DNA of 64,000 bases from Spirodela intermedia (taxonomy: Eukaryota; Streptophyta; Magnoliopsida; Alismatales; Araceae), in the NCBI GenBank assembly GCA_902729315.2, contig LR746281.1:2726501-2790500 (forward strand). Direction: 5' to 3'. Below, one piece after another: positions 37,101 through 50,727 of this stretch. Every line of letters begins with the position of its first letter. Position 1 is the stretch's first letter. The position numbers and the translations under genes are program-made. The notes below the pieces were generated by a model. That model saw only the letters and a program-made list of their open reading frames with translations, did no database searches and was not told the origin of the DNA.

Positions 37101-39937
37101 CCCTATTTCTTAGCCAGACTCCTAGGCCTATCATGACCCTTATCGGACTTCTGCTCATCCTCTTATTTAAATGGTGTGCCCACATCCCCTGATTCCAAGT
37201 GAGAAATCAATGTGGGCTTGCCTTACCGGTGTGGTTTTGCCTTCTAAAATTTGCCTCTGAGAGATTCTAGGTTAAAATACATGGGTAATCTTTTGTTTTT
37301 CTATGTCCTTACTCATTGGCATATCTATGTGCATATGTCTGGCTCCATCTAATAAATAATACATTGAAGACATGCTCTTTGGTTTGGTATCATGATTCAT
37401 TTATTATAGTATGTCTGTCTTGGCAAGGCAAACATTGCCGCATTACAGGATGCCTGTCTGGGTTGAGGTTCAGTAATTGTGATGGTGCTTACATTTGCGT
37501 TACATTTGCATGAACAGTTCAAGAGACTGCGGTTTTGTTGTTTCATTCTCTATTTCATCATCACGTGATGTTCATAGACCTGCCACTTTCATCCTTTAGA
37601 CTCCGTAGCCCTTAAAATATTTTGAGACTCCATAGTCTTTCATTCTTTAGACTTTTTGTGCTGTGGAGTTAGACTGGGCCTTTTGGGTTTTATGCTGCTG
37701 GGAGTTGGTGTTATGAGGCTTCTGCCATTTCCTTTAGGATCAAGCTTGATTCTGGGGTTCTTGAAGTTGGGATGAAGGGCACTAAAGAAGGGGAAAAACA
37801 GAAAAATGCTGGTTGCAAGAACTTTGACAATCCAGTTGGGAAAGAGGAGGAATATAAAATAGGCGAACAAATATGAGAGATAATTTCAGTGGTGATTGGC
37901 TTCCAAGTGGTTTCAGCTGCTATAGAAATAAACAATGATGGTTCTTTTAAAGAATTCTAGTCTGGGACTGCCTAGAAAAAGGATTCGGTACATAAAAAGT
38001 TCAGGCCTCAAAGTAAGCATGCGGTTTTCAAGTTTCAGCATTGTCATGAGGCACTGCGCACAGGTCCAGGTTAATTCATCGATCAACAACAGCAAGGATT
38101 ATGCTGCAGTTTCTTCTGCCATCTCAGTCAAACTTTGGCTTCTTGAGTCTGTTGTGATTTTCTTATTGGCATCATCACCACTAAATGATCATGACACTAC
38201 AACAACCATGGCTTGAGCTGTCGATCTTCTTTAGTTATGTTTGCATGTTCTTCACATGCCTTCTTAGTTTCTGAACCATAGGGAGGGCTTCTTGGAACAG
38301 ACCATCACTTTTAATGTGGCTGCATTGTGCAGCGGTTTTTCCACCGTATCAATGACTACAGGTAATGATTCCATTTGCCACTACGTGCAGTAATCTCAAG
38401 TACCATACAAAGTTATATTTCCTTTAGATGGGTCTAAAATTGGGCTAATCATCCTCTGTGAATTTTTAAATTCTTCTGGAGAGTAAATCAGTGTTATGGT
38501 AGAATCTTCCTGCATATTAAAGCTATATGAGTTTGACGCTGGTTAGAAGAGCCCTGGTTGTGGAGATAAAAGAAGCACCGTAGACTACGATGAAAGGAAG
38601 TCCCTCTATTGTCACTTTTTCTTAGTCATTTGCTCTTGAAAACTGGCTGAGCATCATTACTTGACCCATTAATCTTGACTGAGCACATTGCATTCATGGA
38701 ATATCCATGGAGAAGATATTGCTTGTCGTTTTCTTATGTTATGAAGAAAGTGCGCAGATAGTGAAGGGAACGCCAGAGGCCTTCTCTCAGACTTTTGAGG
38801 GCAATAGAACTGCGACGTTGGTTGGATCCCATATTACTGTGATTTATTCATCCTCTGTGATGACAGTGAAGTGACCTTGGGAACTTGGGCTTCTTGTCAG
38901 ATGCTAAATTGATGTGTTTGGAGACGGTCTACATATCATCACTCTATGGAAACTATACGAGGGCTCTGTCTCTGTCTCTGTCTCTCTCTTAGTGTGTCTC
39001 TTCTCCCTACTCATGAACGACTACGGTCATGCTTGGAGTTGACCAATTCCTTCCATGTTCTAAATTCACCAGCTTCTCTTTCATCAAAATTCTGTGCACT
39101 TGCCTTTTCCCTTCTGAACATGAATCTTTCAGCCTGTCCATTGCCACTATCGAATAGAAAGTGGTAGGCAGTCCTCTGTGCACACTTGAGCAATCTTTCA
39201 ACACTCTTTTCTTGTGATCTATCAGGAGAAGCCGAAGCTATTCTTGCCAAGTCACAGGCCACCGCAGAGGGTCTTAAACTGCTGTCAGAAGCCATAAAAC
39301 AGCATGGAGGATGCGAGGTATGCTGTAAAACCTTGCCTTGCATTCTGGTCAAGTACATTTTTGGAAACTAAGTTAAACTACGCTGCTATTTTTTTAATGA
39401 AGAGAAGTCGGTTATTTTACACTTTGGAAATTACGCAGTTATTTTTAGAATATTCGTTTTATTGCTCTCAATGTCAACTTCATCTCCCTGACAGGCTGCG
39501 AGTTTGAGAATTGCAGAGCAGTATATTAGGGCGTTTGGAAATATTGCCAAGGAGGTAATGAATCCTTTTACCATAGGCTAGAACAAGCCATTGGCCAACG
39601 CCAGTATATAAAACAATTGATATTTAATGGTCGCCCTCCCATCTATCTTACCACTCTGTTTCCTTAACAGGGCACTACTCTGTTGCTCCCTAGTCCGGCT
39701 GGGCATCCTTCTGCTATGGTTGCTCAGGCGCTGTCCATCTACAAGAGCCTTGTCGGCCCTGGCCTTGGCGGCGGCCCAGGGGCATTGCCCCAGTCTGAGA
39801 GTTCAGATGACAGCAGAGGCGAGAGATCAGAGGTGCCAGTGGGAAGCCAGAGCCAGTCATTTGGTTCCTTTAATGCTTCCGCTGATGAGGGAAGGGTTTT
39901 CTCTCTCCAGAGCCCCATCAACAAGAGTCAAAATTAG
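33550..39937 (+). CDS. mitochondrial stomatin-like protein (SLP1/SLP2 type)
   Basis: Nine exons, 33550-33758, 33864-34113, 34241-34390, 35149-35206, 35292-35384, 35534-35632, 39226-39317, 39495-39554 and 39671-39937, encode 425 residues. The first 60 or so residues are Arg/Ser/Ala-rich with few acids, as in a mitochondrial presequence. The SPFH/prohibitin domain follows: [68 protein letters not shown], then [21 protein letters not shown] helical [20 protein letters not shown] segment and [16 protein letters not shown] come next, then a variable polar tail. In plants SLP1/SLP2 form large inner-membrane complexes and help respiratory supercomplex organisation. The second intron has a GC donor (AAG|GC at 34114) and is mostly CT repeat. 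The sixth intron is 3.6 kb, far longer than the others, without recognisable cargo. Confidence 0.93.
34121..34150. repeat. (CT)n microsatellite inside a GC-AG intron
   Basis: A CT dinucleotide run starts 7 bases downstream of the GC donor at 34114-34115 of the stomatin-like gene; it makes up about a quarter of a 127-bp intron. Confidence 0.9.
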
Positions 39938-42080
39938 GAAGAGGAGGGAGGATTTCCTCCCATTTGGGTAAGAAAAGAGAGCTTTCTTTGCACCATAAGT
40001 GGCCCTCCATGCCATTCACATTTCTTCAGGTTGCTCTGGGAGGCAACAAGAGGGTCAGAACAACGGAGCTTTTCTCTTCCTCTTGTCATCTGTAGCTGTC
40101 CAAAATTTTGTATTTTTGTAGGCCCATTGGAATTGAATCTTGTTGGGTTTGAAAGCTTCACTTCACAGGTTTTGATGTTGGCAAAGGATAATGTGGTGAT
40201 CTGTGGATGGTAATTTCTTGTTTGTGTTTAACGTGTGAATTGCTATAGATCAACTCTCGTAATTAAATCAGGTGAAAATTGTTCTAGGGTAAAATTATCT
40301 ATGTCATTGACCCATATGATTAAAATGAGTTTTAGCTGCAAAATGATGCCAAATATATGGGCATCTGACCACTTGTTAGGAAGCTACTTCAAAGAGGACC
40401 ACAATGCAATAATCGTCACATAAAAACTTGGAAACTTTGAATTGTTATAAAATTTACAATATTAATATTAATATTTATATGTCCAGTGTAGCTAATGAGG
40501 ATTGCTCACCTACCCATTGCGATGAACATTGCAGCTCATTAAGTTGAGTATAAAGGAGGGTCTTTCATCTTGATTAGGGTTTGAGTGAAAATGTCAAAGA
40601 AAAGTCTAAGATAGCTTATCATGCTGCCACCTTCCTCCCCAAAGACGTTAAAATAAGTTTTCCATCCTTTGACACCTAAAGATTGAGAAGATTAATCCTG
40701 CTCGAGCCATCAAGCTGACACCACTTTGCATTTGAGGCCTCCTTTCTTAAAGAGAACATTTCAAGCTAAGGAAGTCATGAACAGATTTGGTAAAAACAAT
40801 TGTCATTTTTAGCATTGTCTCAACTTGGCTAATACATAGGCTCGTTGAGGCCTTCATATTCAATGGTTGATCATTGAAGAATAATCCAATAGATAACCTC
40901 ATTGAGGCTCCTATATTCAGTGGTTGGTATAAATTAATGTAATGTAAACAACTTTCAACATAGTTGATGACGAATTAAGAAGCTCAGATTGCTCAGCTTG
41001 AATCTTGATCCAAGTATTTAGAGCTCCTTATGAGCTACAAAATCTTGAATCACATACAAATTAAAGCTAAATTTACTTCAAAATGGCTAGAAAAACAATA
41101 TATTTCCTTTTTTCTGACACTAGTTTAGACAAGATAGAATTCTAGAACTTGTTCAAGTACAAATAAAATGAAATAGTCAACCCTGTAATTATTACAAAAA
41201 CACAAACTCGTTCAGGGGTATGGAATGTATTGTTCAAAAGTAAACATGGGGATTCATGTATCAGTTAAAAGAGCTACATTGATGCCACCAACCTTTGCAG
41301 GGTTTTGCTTCAACTTGGCTCACATTCACAACTTCATGCCAATTTTCAACTCGATGTAGGGTTCTACACACTTATTAGAGGTCGATGCTTATTATACTCA
41401 AGTGGTATCTTTATGCCCAAAACCTGGATTCTAGTCATTTATTTTATTTAACCCTTCTTGTTTTACATAAAAGAAATTATGTTCTCCTTCTTTTTCAAAT
41501 AACTTTGCAGGATGAAAGTCTTCTCATTGCCTTCTTGTTTCATCATTTTCGGCATATAAAGTAGTCATTTTTTACTCAAAAATCATAAACAAAACCAAAA
41601 AAAATGTAAAGGTTTTGTAATCAGCAAAATCACTCTATCAAGCTCAGCATCTTCATTAGCTAAAATTAGGCTTTTGATATTGGTGAACAAATGGGCGACA
41701 TACATCAATACTAACTCTCCTTGGTGATCATAAGCTCACTAATGTGAAAATTCTCATTGCATTATATTTAAATGACGTTTGCTTGATTTGAAGTGAGAAA
41801 TATGAGGAAGAAATAAAAAATCTGCATGGGTGCTCCTTCAAAGTTGGATCTTCCATAGTCAACTTGAAGCATCCATATTTTTGCATGGTAGTGACAGATG
41901 TATATATACAATTATATGGTTTTGGGGAATATTTAAATTATTTATTTATATTTTTTTAGATAAATAGAAAAGGACGAGAGTGCCCTAGGGCATGCATTTA
42001 TTTTACGTGGTGTGGTATAGAAGAGGCTGAAAAACTAATAAAACATTCCATTATTACATGGTTTTCCTTTTTTGTTGAGG
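39938..42080. other. intergenic, AT-rich
   Basis: The first 300-400 bases are presumably the 3' untranslated region of the stomatin-like gene. The rest has no supported gene; it looks like old transposon DNA, but no domain was recognised. Confidence 0.35.
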
Positions 42081-42800
42081 TTTTTAGTTCCCCTCACGCG
42101 TTCGTGTATGCAAGTAGTAGGCGGGGACGGTTCCCAGCCTGCATTCGACGCTCGTTGACCTACCACGTGTCCGTCTCTTCACCCTACCTACCACGCGTTC
42201 ATGTTCTGCTCCCACCTCCCTAAACACCCGGCCTCGACCTCTCTCTCTCTAGCGCCGTTATCTCGGTCTATTTATCTTTGTCTCAGTCAGTGGAAAAGGG
42301 CCGGAGAGAGAATTAGTAACGGAGGACCCGAGACGAAGGAGAGGTCGAAGAGTGTGCGTTAGAGAGAGAGAGAGTGAGAGAGAGCTTTTTCTCCGAAGCC
42401 TGTCCTCCTAATCCTCTCTCTAACTCTAACTCTAACTCTCTCTTCTTCCATAGAGAAAATACTGGTCTCGCCTTCTTCTCAGCCGCTCCTCATCCTCCCC
42501 TCGGCAAATGGCAGTGAGCCTCCGCTCTGACTGGGTATCCACGGCGCCGGTGACGGCGCACGGCCAGCCCTTCCACCACGGCGGGCGTGGAGAAGTGCCA
42601 TGTCCCATGCGCTCCCCGAGACGACCCCGAGATCGAATCTCGGCCGTTCATCCTCAGATGGCTCGGCGGGCTTGCTTAGCCAGCGGGATGATCCGGACCG
42701 TCGGTTTGGACTTTAAAACCGTTAATGTTCTCGATAAATTATCTTATTACCTCTTGGAAACCTGTAATTCTAGTGAGAGATTTTTTCTGCAGTTTTAATG
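42080..42800 (+). other. GC-rich promoter-like block with an orphan open frame
   Basis: Flanked by AT-rich DNA. It contains CACGTG at about 42164, a CTATTTAT word near 42268, GA/CT-rich leader-like sequence at 42300-42440 and several TAACTC repeats near 42420. A 96-codon frame (42508-42798) begins with ATG in the context AAATGGC. Its translation (MAVSLRSDWVSTAPVTAHGQ at the start) matches nothing I recognise and loses GC bias after about 42690. It could be a lncRNA, a truncated gene or a displaced 5' end. No second exon could be found. Confidence 0.3.
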
Positions 42801-43448
42801 AAGAAAAATTCCAATTCACCAAATTACTAAATCCATAAATTTGTGTTTTTCCATTTTTTGAGTTATTAAAACTAAAAGCATAAAATTGGGATTAAAGAGG
42901 AAATGCTAGGAACAAGCAATTCGATAAATAAAGAAAATGGTTTATTTTTTCTTATGATTACTTGTTAATAAAATTCTTAAAAAGTGCCCTGAAGAGCAAA
43001 TACTTTGGACGGAAAATAAAAAATGTATATACACAAAATTATTCTACATGTATGCATATATATTTAAAATAATAATATCTTTGTGGGAAATACTAGGCAC
43101 AAAATGTCAATCATTGAGCTCGGCTTCCAAACCAGCTCCAACACCCATCGGCACATCTACCCAAATCCCTATTTTCTAAATATAGTAAAATTTCTATGCA
43201 GACTGCCGAGGATGTCCCCCCCCACTTGAACTCCTGCAGGAGAAAGATTCCCAGTTCTAAGATTGCACTCCTGAGAAGAAGAAGAAAAAATAAAAATAAA
43301 ATAAAAAATCCAGCTTCATGCAGAAAAAAAACTTACCATGAACTCGGATCATGGAAAACAATACCATGTTCATGATATTAAAAAATCACAACCAGTTATG
43401 GAAATATAATTGGAAATATTTTTCTCTCACCATGCAACCAGTAGAACG

Positions 43449-46400
43449 TCATGGCTTCTTCAGGGAGCTCTCAATGTCGATCACAAAGCGGTACTTCACA
43501 TCCTTGTCAACGACCCTCTGGAGGGCCTCATTGATGCTTTCAATCCCAATGATTTCCACATTCGGGTAGATTTTGTTGGCGGCGCAGAAGTCAATCATCT
43601 CCTTGGTCACTGGAACTCCCCCTGTTATGCTCCCGGTGATGGTTCTCCCCCCTGCAACAGCCGCGTGCCCACAAGAAGAGTAAAGATTGGCCTCACAGGT
43701 TCTTCTAATGGGGGAAGGGGACCGAGGGGGGGAGGAGTACCGAGGTTGAGGCTTATGGGACTTAGTTTTATTTCGCTTGGGAAGCCGACCAGGACGAAGA
43801 CGCCGTGGACCTTCAGGAGGGACATGTAGGGGTCGAAAGGGTGGTCTCCAGAGGCGGTGTCGATAATGAAGTCCAGTGAGTTCTCAAGAGCCTGGCACCA
43901 GAAAGCGAGGCCATTTTCGTTTTGACAAATCACTTGAAGTGCTCAGATTTTTCTCGGACAAAAAAATAGACTAACATTATGAAATCATGAACTCTAAAAG
44001 TGGAAAAATTATATTTGCCCATGTCCTGTTTCTGATGAAAAATAGTAAAAATTCTGAAATCAAGTCAAAATTGGTTTTTTTTTTTTTTGGGTTTCTCTGA
44101 AAAAGAAAAGTATAACACTATGAAATGGTAAAATTTTATGCTCTGAGAGTGAGAAACATGGATGCGATAAACATCACCTTCATCTGTTCCTTATCGGATG
44201 ACACCACAAATCTGTCCGCTCCGAGGAGACTCAGGGACTCATCCTTTTTAGAGAGAGAGGTGCTGAGAACAGTGACCTTCAAACCGAAAGCTTTTCCAAA
44301 CTTAACAGCGAGATGACCTAGGCCCCCGAGCCCGATGACTCCAAGAGACTTTCCTGGCTGGTTCATCTTGTGGCGAACCATGGGATTGTACACGGTGATT
44401 CCAGCACATAGCAGAGGAGCCGCTAAAGCTGGTGGGTAGTCGTCAGGTATGTGGAAGCAGTATCTGAAAATTTGGAATCCATGGACGCAGGGCAACTCAG
44501 CAAGTTCTCTGTTCTTAAGTATAATCTCTATGCATGCAAGCAGCATCTATTCTTAATGCCTAGAAATAAGGAGTTTAGTTAGTTGTCAAGATGAAACCAA
44601 TTGAATGCAGTTTCCTCAAAACCATGGATATCTGTGGGTTCCTTCATAGTAATGTGTCCCAACAAATTTTCAGCTTTCCAAAAAAATAAAAGTAGCAGGT
44701 AACTTCACCAGTGCTTGGCATAGTCAAAAGAGAAGGCATCATGGTTCTTAGCGAAGTCCTTGGATAAGCAAAATCGGCAGCTTTTATTATTGATTTTTCA
44801 AATATCTCACCTTTATTGATTAGAGATGGTAGCTCTGTTTTTTTCAAGAAGTATATTCTAATTCTCGTTCAAATAATGATCATCTGGCAGTAAATGAATC
44901 ATGGATCTTAATAAGATTACGCAGAGCATGTAGTGATCCACTAGTTTGCTCACTAGGTGACAAGATGAGGTTTTCTATTTAGGTATATTTAAAAATAATT
45001 AAATGGTATTGCTTAATTATTAGAGAGGCGGAAAATAGGATGAACTATGTCTGTGTCAACATAATAAGAAAAAAGAAAATAGAAAGCAGGATATAAATGA
45101 GTATTCATTAATACAGAAACGAGATGAAATGGTTTTCTTATTAGATGTAGTGTTTTGGAATTTTGGGTCATGTCTGTTATATTTCCTTAATGTGAAAAAT
45201 AGAGTAAAAACCCGTACAGCTCCCTGATAGTTTGTGCCCCTTTGAAAAAGACAATGATAATAATTACGGAACATAGTCGCATAGAACCTATTTGTGAATG
45301 AAAGGTGTGCAAGAAAACCATACAACTTATTTGTCAATCTAAAAAGACCCTAATATTTCTTTAATGCTCTATTTTCCAGAAAGTCATAAATAACAATTAA
45401 TTCCTCAAATGTTGGGCTTTGGGTCTGAACCCAAAAGTTTTCAGAGAAGAAGACACCATCTCAACGCTACAGCATAACAATATTCATGGCTAGATAGATT
45501 TCTGCATGAAAATTCCAAAATGATTTATTTCTGCATGATTGCCACACTATTGCAAGTTTTTATCTATGATACATGCGGTTTAATCATATACCCAAAACAC
45601 GAAATTGGATCATTAGGAGCCACTTGCCTCTCATGAACGACGATATAGCTGGAGTATCCACCCTTTGTGATTGTGCCATCCGCATCAATGGAATTAAACG
45701 TATGAACATTCTGTGAGCAATAAACTTCAAGTCCACCATCGCAGCACTCGCATTGTCTACAGGAATTCACAACCGTTCCAACACCAACATGATCGTTCGG
45801 TTTGAAAGTCTTGACATTGGATCCAATCTCCTTTACGATGCCTACAATCTCATGCCTAGTGGATAAAATCTACGTCAACTTTTCCGTTTGATAATCTTTG
45901 ACAAAGAAGAACTTAGACCGGTAGTATCAGCTCGAAAAGGTAATTGAACAACAGATTGATCATATGACTAAACTGTTTCTTTGATTATGAATGTCACCAA
46001 GTGGTGATATGTGGACATCAATATAAGTCGTCAACTTCACATGTAACAAATAGAAAACACTCTAAAGCAATGCTTAGTTTTCTCGTGGTAAAGAAATAGT
46101 ATTGATGTCGTGGATGCAGGTAACATTAAGAATCTCATCAAATAAAGCAGTCTTGACCCAAATAAATTTCTATGAGAGTAGGAAATACATTGAAAGATAA
46201 TTTCATGATCAAGAAATAAAATAAAAATATGAAAAAATTGAATAATATTTATTATTGTGTGTCTCAACCCAAACTACATTCCTAAGAAAGCTGCAGAACG
46301 CTATTATTATGGGAATTAACAATGGTATTAAAATATTTCTATGAAGACGCAACTTTTAAACTAAAATAGCAAGGTTTAGGCAAGAATAATTTCATAATCA

Positions 46401-48658
46401 AAGATATGCTTGGGTCATCTTTCGAATTGAATAGTAGAAAAAAGTGATAAATGTTTTAGGTGTTCTCCTGCCGACCCCAAGAACGGAATATAAAAGCAAA
46501 AAGTTATCAAGCAGAAAATATTTCTACGGCTAACATATATGAGGCCAAATCTTTCTGCAGCCCATACTGTAAAACTAGCCGAGTCATTTGCATTTCATGT
46601 TCCCAAGAAGTCCATTGATGAGACCACAAAAAAGCCAATTCAAGTATTGTACAATGAGACATAATTTGAGCTCTATATTAGCTGATGTTTACAGTTTTGG
46701 CATGATAAATATATAGACTAGATGTTCCAATGAATATATGAACAAACATGCTATTACAAGAGATTCATCTCACTGGATTTTAAACGTCAGTGGCATCATG
46801 AATTTTAAACTTCTCATCAAAAAAACACAATCAGCAAAGCATGGAATTCTAGTTTTCATTGTTGATATTCCATCTTAAGAAGGATATTCGTGGAACTGAT
46901 CCACCAAACTGACAAGTGGACGAAATGATTGACATTTTCCATTCATAAAATGATTGATTTTGTGAACGGCGTTTTGGTATCTCATTTTCTACTATGTTCA
47001 CTACTTGCTACTATGCAGGTGTTGAAACTTTTTTCTTTTGTTTTTTGAAAGGTATATTTCAGCATTGTTAAAAAAAACCTTAAGACTGAGAAGCCAAAGC
47101 CAACTCTTATGATTTTTTTTTAATATATTCGTTAAATCGTGGCACACAATTAAATATACTCCCAAAAGGACAGGTATGATATAATTATTCTCGGAATTCC
47201 AAGCTCTTCAGAGCTGTCTATTATCACACAGATGTATGGCTATTGGATAATGTCCTGAAAATTCCCACTGTAGTGATAGAGAACATACCCAGGAACCAGA
47301 GGATATATCGAATTCCCAAGTTTGTTCCTTGTCCAGATAACATCAGCATAGCAAACACCACAATGAGTTATTCTTAATGAGACATCGTCAGGCCCCAGCA
47401 CCCTACAATATTTTTACAACATGAAATAAATGGATTAATTCATTCAAGTGCTTTCAGAATGAAAATTCATACCCTAAAAAAATCTCATTCTAAAAATTTT
47501 CAACAGGTTGAGAGCATCTAATTACGTTTCTTCTAGAGAATTTTAGAAAATATATTGATTTCTTAACCCAGACAAGAAATTTCATGAAAGCTAACGCATG
47601 CTTCATCATGTCACAAGCCAATAAGCGTCTCCAACACCACAGTAATGCTAACTCTGGAGACAACAGATACTGCAGTAAAAGTCAAAGGCACAAAACATCT
47701 CCTTGGGGGGTTAGATGAAAAAAAAGAAGCCACGCGATCATAATTTCGTTCTCTGGTGCGTCTTTTTTTTAATTTTTCATGTTTCTTGAAAATGCTTAAT
47801 TATGTCTTGAAGACGAATCTATACCTATCCACTCCCCTGCCCCCGACCATTCACACTAAGACCTCAGGAGAAAGTATTTCAACGTGAATCAGCATCTTGA
47901 TGCCTTTTCACTGGTCAAAAATCAACTTCACCTCAAGGAATCATCATAAGCACGTACATCCAATTTCTTTTGGTTTAAATTGACAATAAATTCAGCTGTG
48001 CCAATTAATCTTCTATTTTACTTTTTTCACGTTTATGGTGACTTCTATTCGTTTTGACCGAAATCTAAGCCAATTCTTGAATCATAAGACCCATCAATAC
48101 CCAGAAAAGAATTCACAAGTCTTACCGTTTACTCCTGATCATTTGGCCCTCATCAGACTAACTAGTCAATTTATCTCTCTAACTCCCCTTGGTGATGTTC
48201 CTATTTAGATCATCAGGATTTGAGCGACGGATCTTCCACATTTGTGATAGTTTTTGCTTTAACCTCAAAGCATCAGATCCAAGCAACCAAGAATGCTCTA
48301 AAGGAAAAAAAGAATGCAAAATATGATACTAGAATATTTTCCAAGTAAAAAGTGGTACGAACTTTAGCAAGATGAACACTCACCAGTTTCCAATGACCAC
48401 GCATATCAATACATATATAAACATATTTATCGTTCACTTTAAGAAAACATTAGCGTCTACCAAAATAAATTCTATCTGATAATTTAAATGCATGAAAGGA
48501 CTGTCAATGAAGCAGCTGCCTTTTCTTTGCAAGATCAAAGGGGAAAGACCATAAAACCGTAGGTAAGTCCACCTGCGGCTGAAACTGTAGGGGGAAAGAA
48601 TTCCTGAATCATCTCTAGCTGCCCATCCGAAACAATCCTCACCATTTTGGGTACCCAT
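43449..48658 (-). CDS. CAD1: cinnamyl alcohol dehydrogenase, CAD1 type
   Basis: Six exons in coding order, 48573-48658, 47289-47402, 45628-45855, 44178-44463, 43741-43891 and 43449-43651, encode 355 residues, the length of Arabidopsis CAD1 (At1g72680), which it resembles throughout. It is a zinc-dependent medium-chain dehydrogenase using NADP(H) to reduce hydroxycinnamaldehydes or related aldehydes; the CAD1 class is divergent from the main lignin CADs and its true substrate is unsettled. Visible motifs: HCGVCYADV with the catalytic zinc Cys46, GHE at 67-69, the structural zinc cysteines 99, 102, 105 and 113, and the Rossmann loop GLGGLG. The C-terminus is [15 protein letters not shown]. The intron after exon 3 has a GC donor in perfect consensus (AG|GCAAGT). 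Other introns are GT-AG. Introns are long and AT-rich. The start is the only ATG at the family N-terminus ([19 protein letters not shown]). Confidence 0.95.
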
Positions 48659-50727
48659 GCTTGCCCTTCCTTGTCAACATAAATTAAAAAGATAAAGAAT
48701 TAATTACCCCCGTATAAGGATGCTTTAGAAATTTCCTTTTGAAAACTAGAACTTCATCACGCAAAATAATTAATTACAAGGAAAACTGATTCAGAAGACG
48801 GGTCCCTTCCAGTATATGAGTGAATTTGCTAGATATCAATGGCAAGAGGAGGGACAACATCATCTACCAAGGCTAGGCAACACATAAAAAAGAACAGTAT
48901 CCTTACGTGGCAGAGGAAAGGACACTAAGAAAAATGCAACATCGCGGATTCAAGTAAGATCCTAATTCCCATCGGAAAGCATCAATAGGTGGGATCTCAA
49001 CCCAGTTCTATCGCCACTAAAATTCCAGCAAAGTACTCACACCAGACGAGACTCAGTACATGAATAAAGTCGAAAACACACCGCGAGGAAGCAGAATTCA
49101 GGGGAAGAGGAAGATGAAGAACTAACGCGGCTACTGTTTTCCAAACTAATATTTAGTCACCGGTCGTTCCCCAACGGCCAACCTCGACAGATCGCACGAG
49201 AAACGGCCATAGATCTAAGTGGGCACCTTGTACCTCAGTCTTGGTCGGAAGGAGTTGCGGGACAGTAATGGGAAAAGGGTGGGAAAATGGGGGTTGCGGG
49301 GGGAAGGGGGACGAAACGAGGGACAGAAGAACGGAGGATCCATCGACGAGATCGAGACCCAAGAAGGCAACACAAACGCAACCTGATGCAAGAGCGGCGG
49401 AAAATCTGGCCCTCGTTCCCTGCACTAAACCGCAGATATCCACCCGCCGGCAGCACGAACAGGACGGGCCAACTACAGCGGCGACAAGAAGAAGGACGAT
49501 GCGACTGCTGAAGCAGGAGAGATCGCCTACTGCGGGAGCGAGAGCCGCCCTGAAGCTCGCAGAGAGAGGAGGCCACCGTCGACTGGGGGGAGGGGGGGAC
49601 CGAAGATGAGAATCAACTGGATGAGGAAAAAAATCCACGTGGCGGGACCCCATTCGGCAATAGAAGAACAAAAGTCGTTAGATACGAATCGGGACCGGTT
49701 GCAGAAAATCCGAATCGCCGAAGATCCTTGATTATTCATCTCGAGGGCCATCTTCCATCAGTCTGAAAGTGCCCTGTCGACCATCCAAGCTCGATCGGAC
49801 GGTCAAGAGGACACCATCAACCATCGTGATTCTTCCTGCTTCTGAACCTTTCAAGCATTGAAAATTGCATAAATACTTTCTTTGATCTTTACGTGGACAG
49901 ATATATTTTCTTTAAAGTCCTCGAAGGATCCAGAGAGGCCGACCAGATACTTCTATCCGACTCCAGACGGTTCGCTTTAAAGTCAACGCGTTGACATGGA
50001 AGAAACTCCTAATCTTCCACCGACCCGTACCCACTAACTTAAAATAGTATATAAAAACCGCAGATAATATGCTCCGGAGCTTCGGCCATGGAGACGGCTG
50101 CAGAGAGGAGACCTGTTTATCCGGGAAAGAACAGATGCCAAGCGGTCTCCGATGGGAAAGAATATGCTTGAAGTAGGTGGTCAACGGGCAATGAGAGAAT
50201 CCTTACATCCAATAATTAGGTTATTAACAATATTATTTTCCAAATATCTGATCATTTCGGGTTGGTGTTCTTCATACTTTCAGATAGATCATGCATGCGC
50301 AAAGAGCTGGGAAATGGGAGATGAAGAACAGATTGAGAGAGACTGACTCGCCCCGGAGATGATGATATTCTGAGAACCATCATCCTTTACAAAATGAAGA
50401 AATGTTCTACAGATCTAAGAGAGGGATTTGACAGAAGAGGTCAAAGGACTAATACCTGAGATTGATATAATCTTCCGATTTTCAGAGTCAGATCATGGGC
50501 AAAACGGTGCGGCTTGATCGCAATTCGAGGTGCATTAGGTTTATGAACAGTTTATGAACAGATCGGTTCCAGAATCTAGGTTTCTCTGATTTCTGGGCAA
50601 GCACGACGAACCAGGATCAATCCCGTTGGGTGATGATTACATTCCAATGAAATGGAGAAGAAGACGATGCTAGATCACGGCGTAGGGTTTCACAGGGAAG
50701 AAGACGTTGCCGGATCACCGCTGAGGA
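48659..50727. other. CAD1 promoter/leader and intergenic
   Basis: Upstream of CAD1 on the minus strand, about 49080-49750 is GC-rich and probably holds its first untranslated exon and core promoter; a leader intron between that and 48658 is likely. Open frames on both strands in the GC-rich part look random. About 49750-50690 is mixed sequence, including a TATATAAAA word at 50048-50056 on the plus strand discussed as a finding. Confidence 0.4.

Noticed and set aside
49153-49671. Open frames on both strands upstream of CAD1
   Set aside because: GC-rich leader/promoter sequence; overlapping frames in all directions and no conserved motif.
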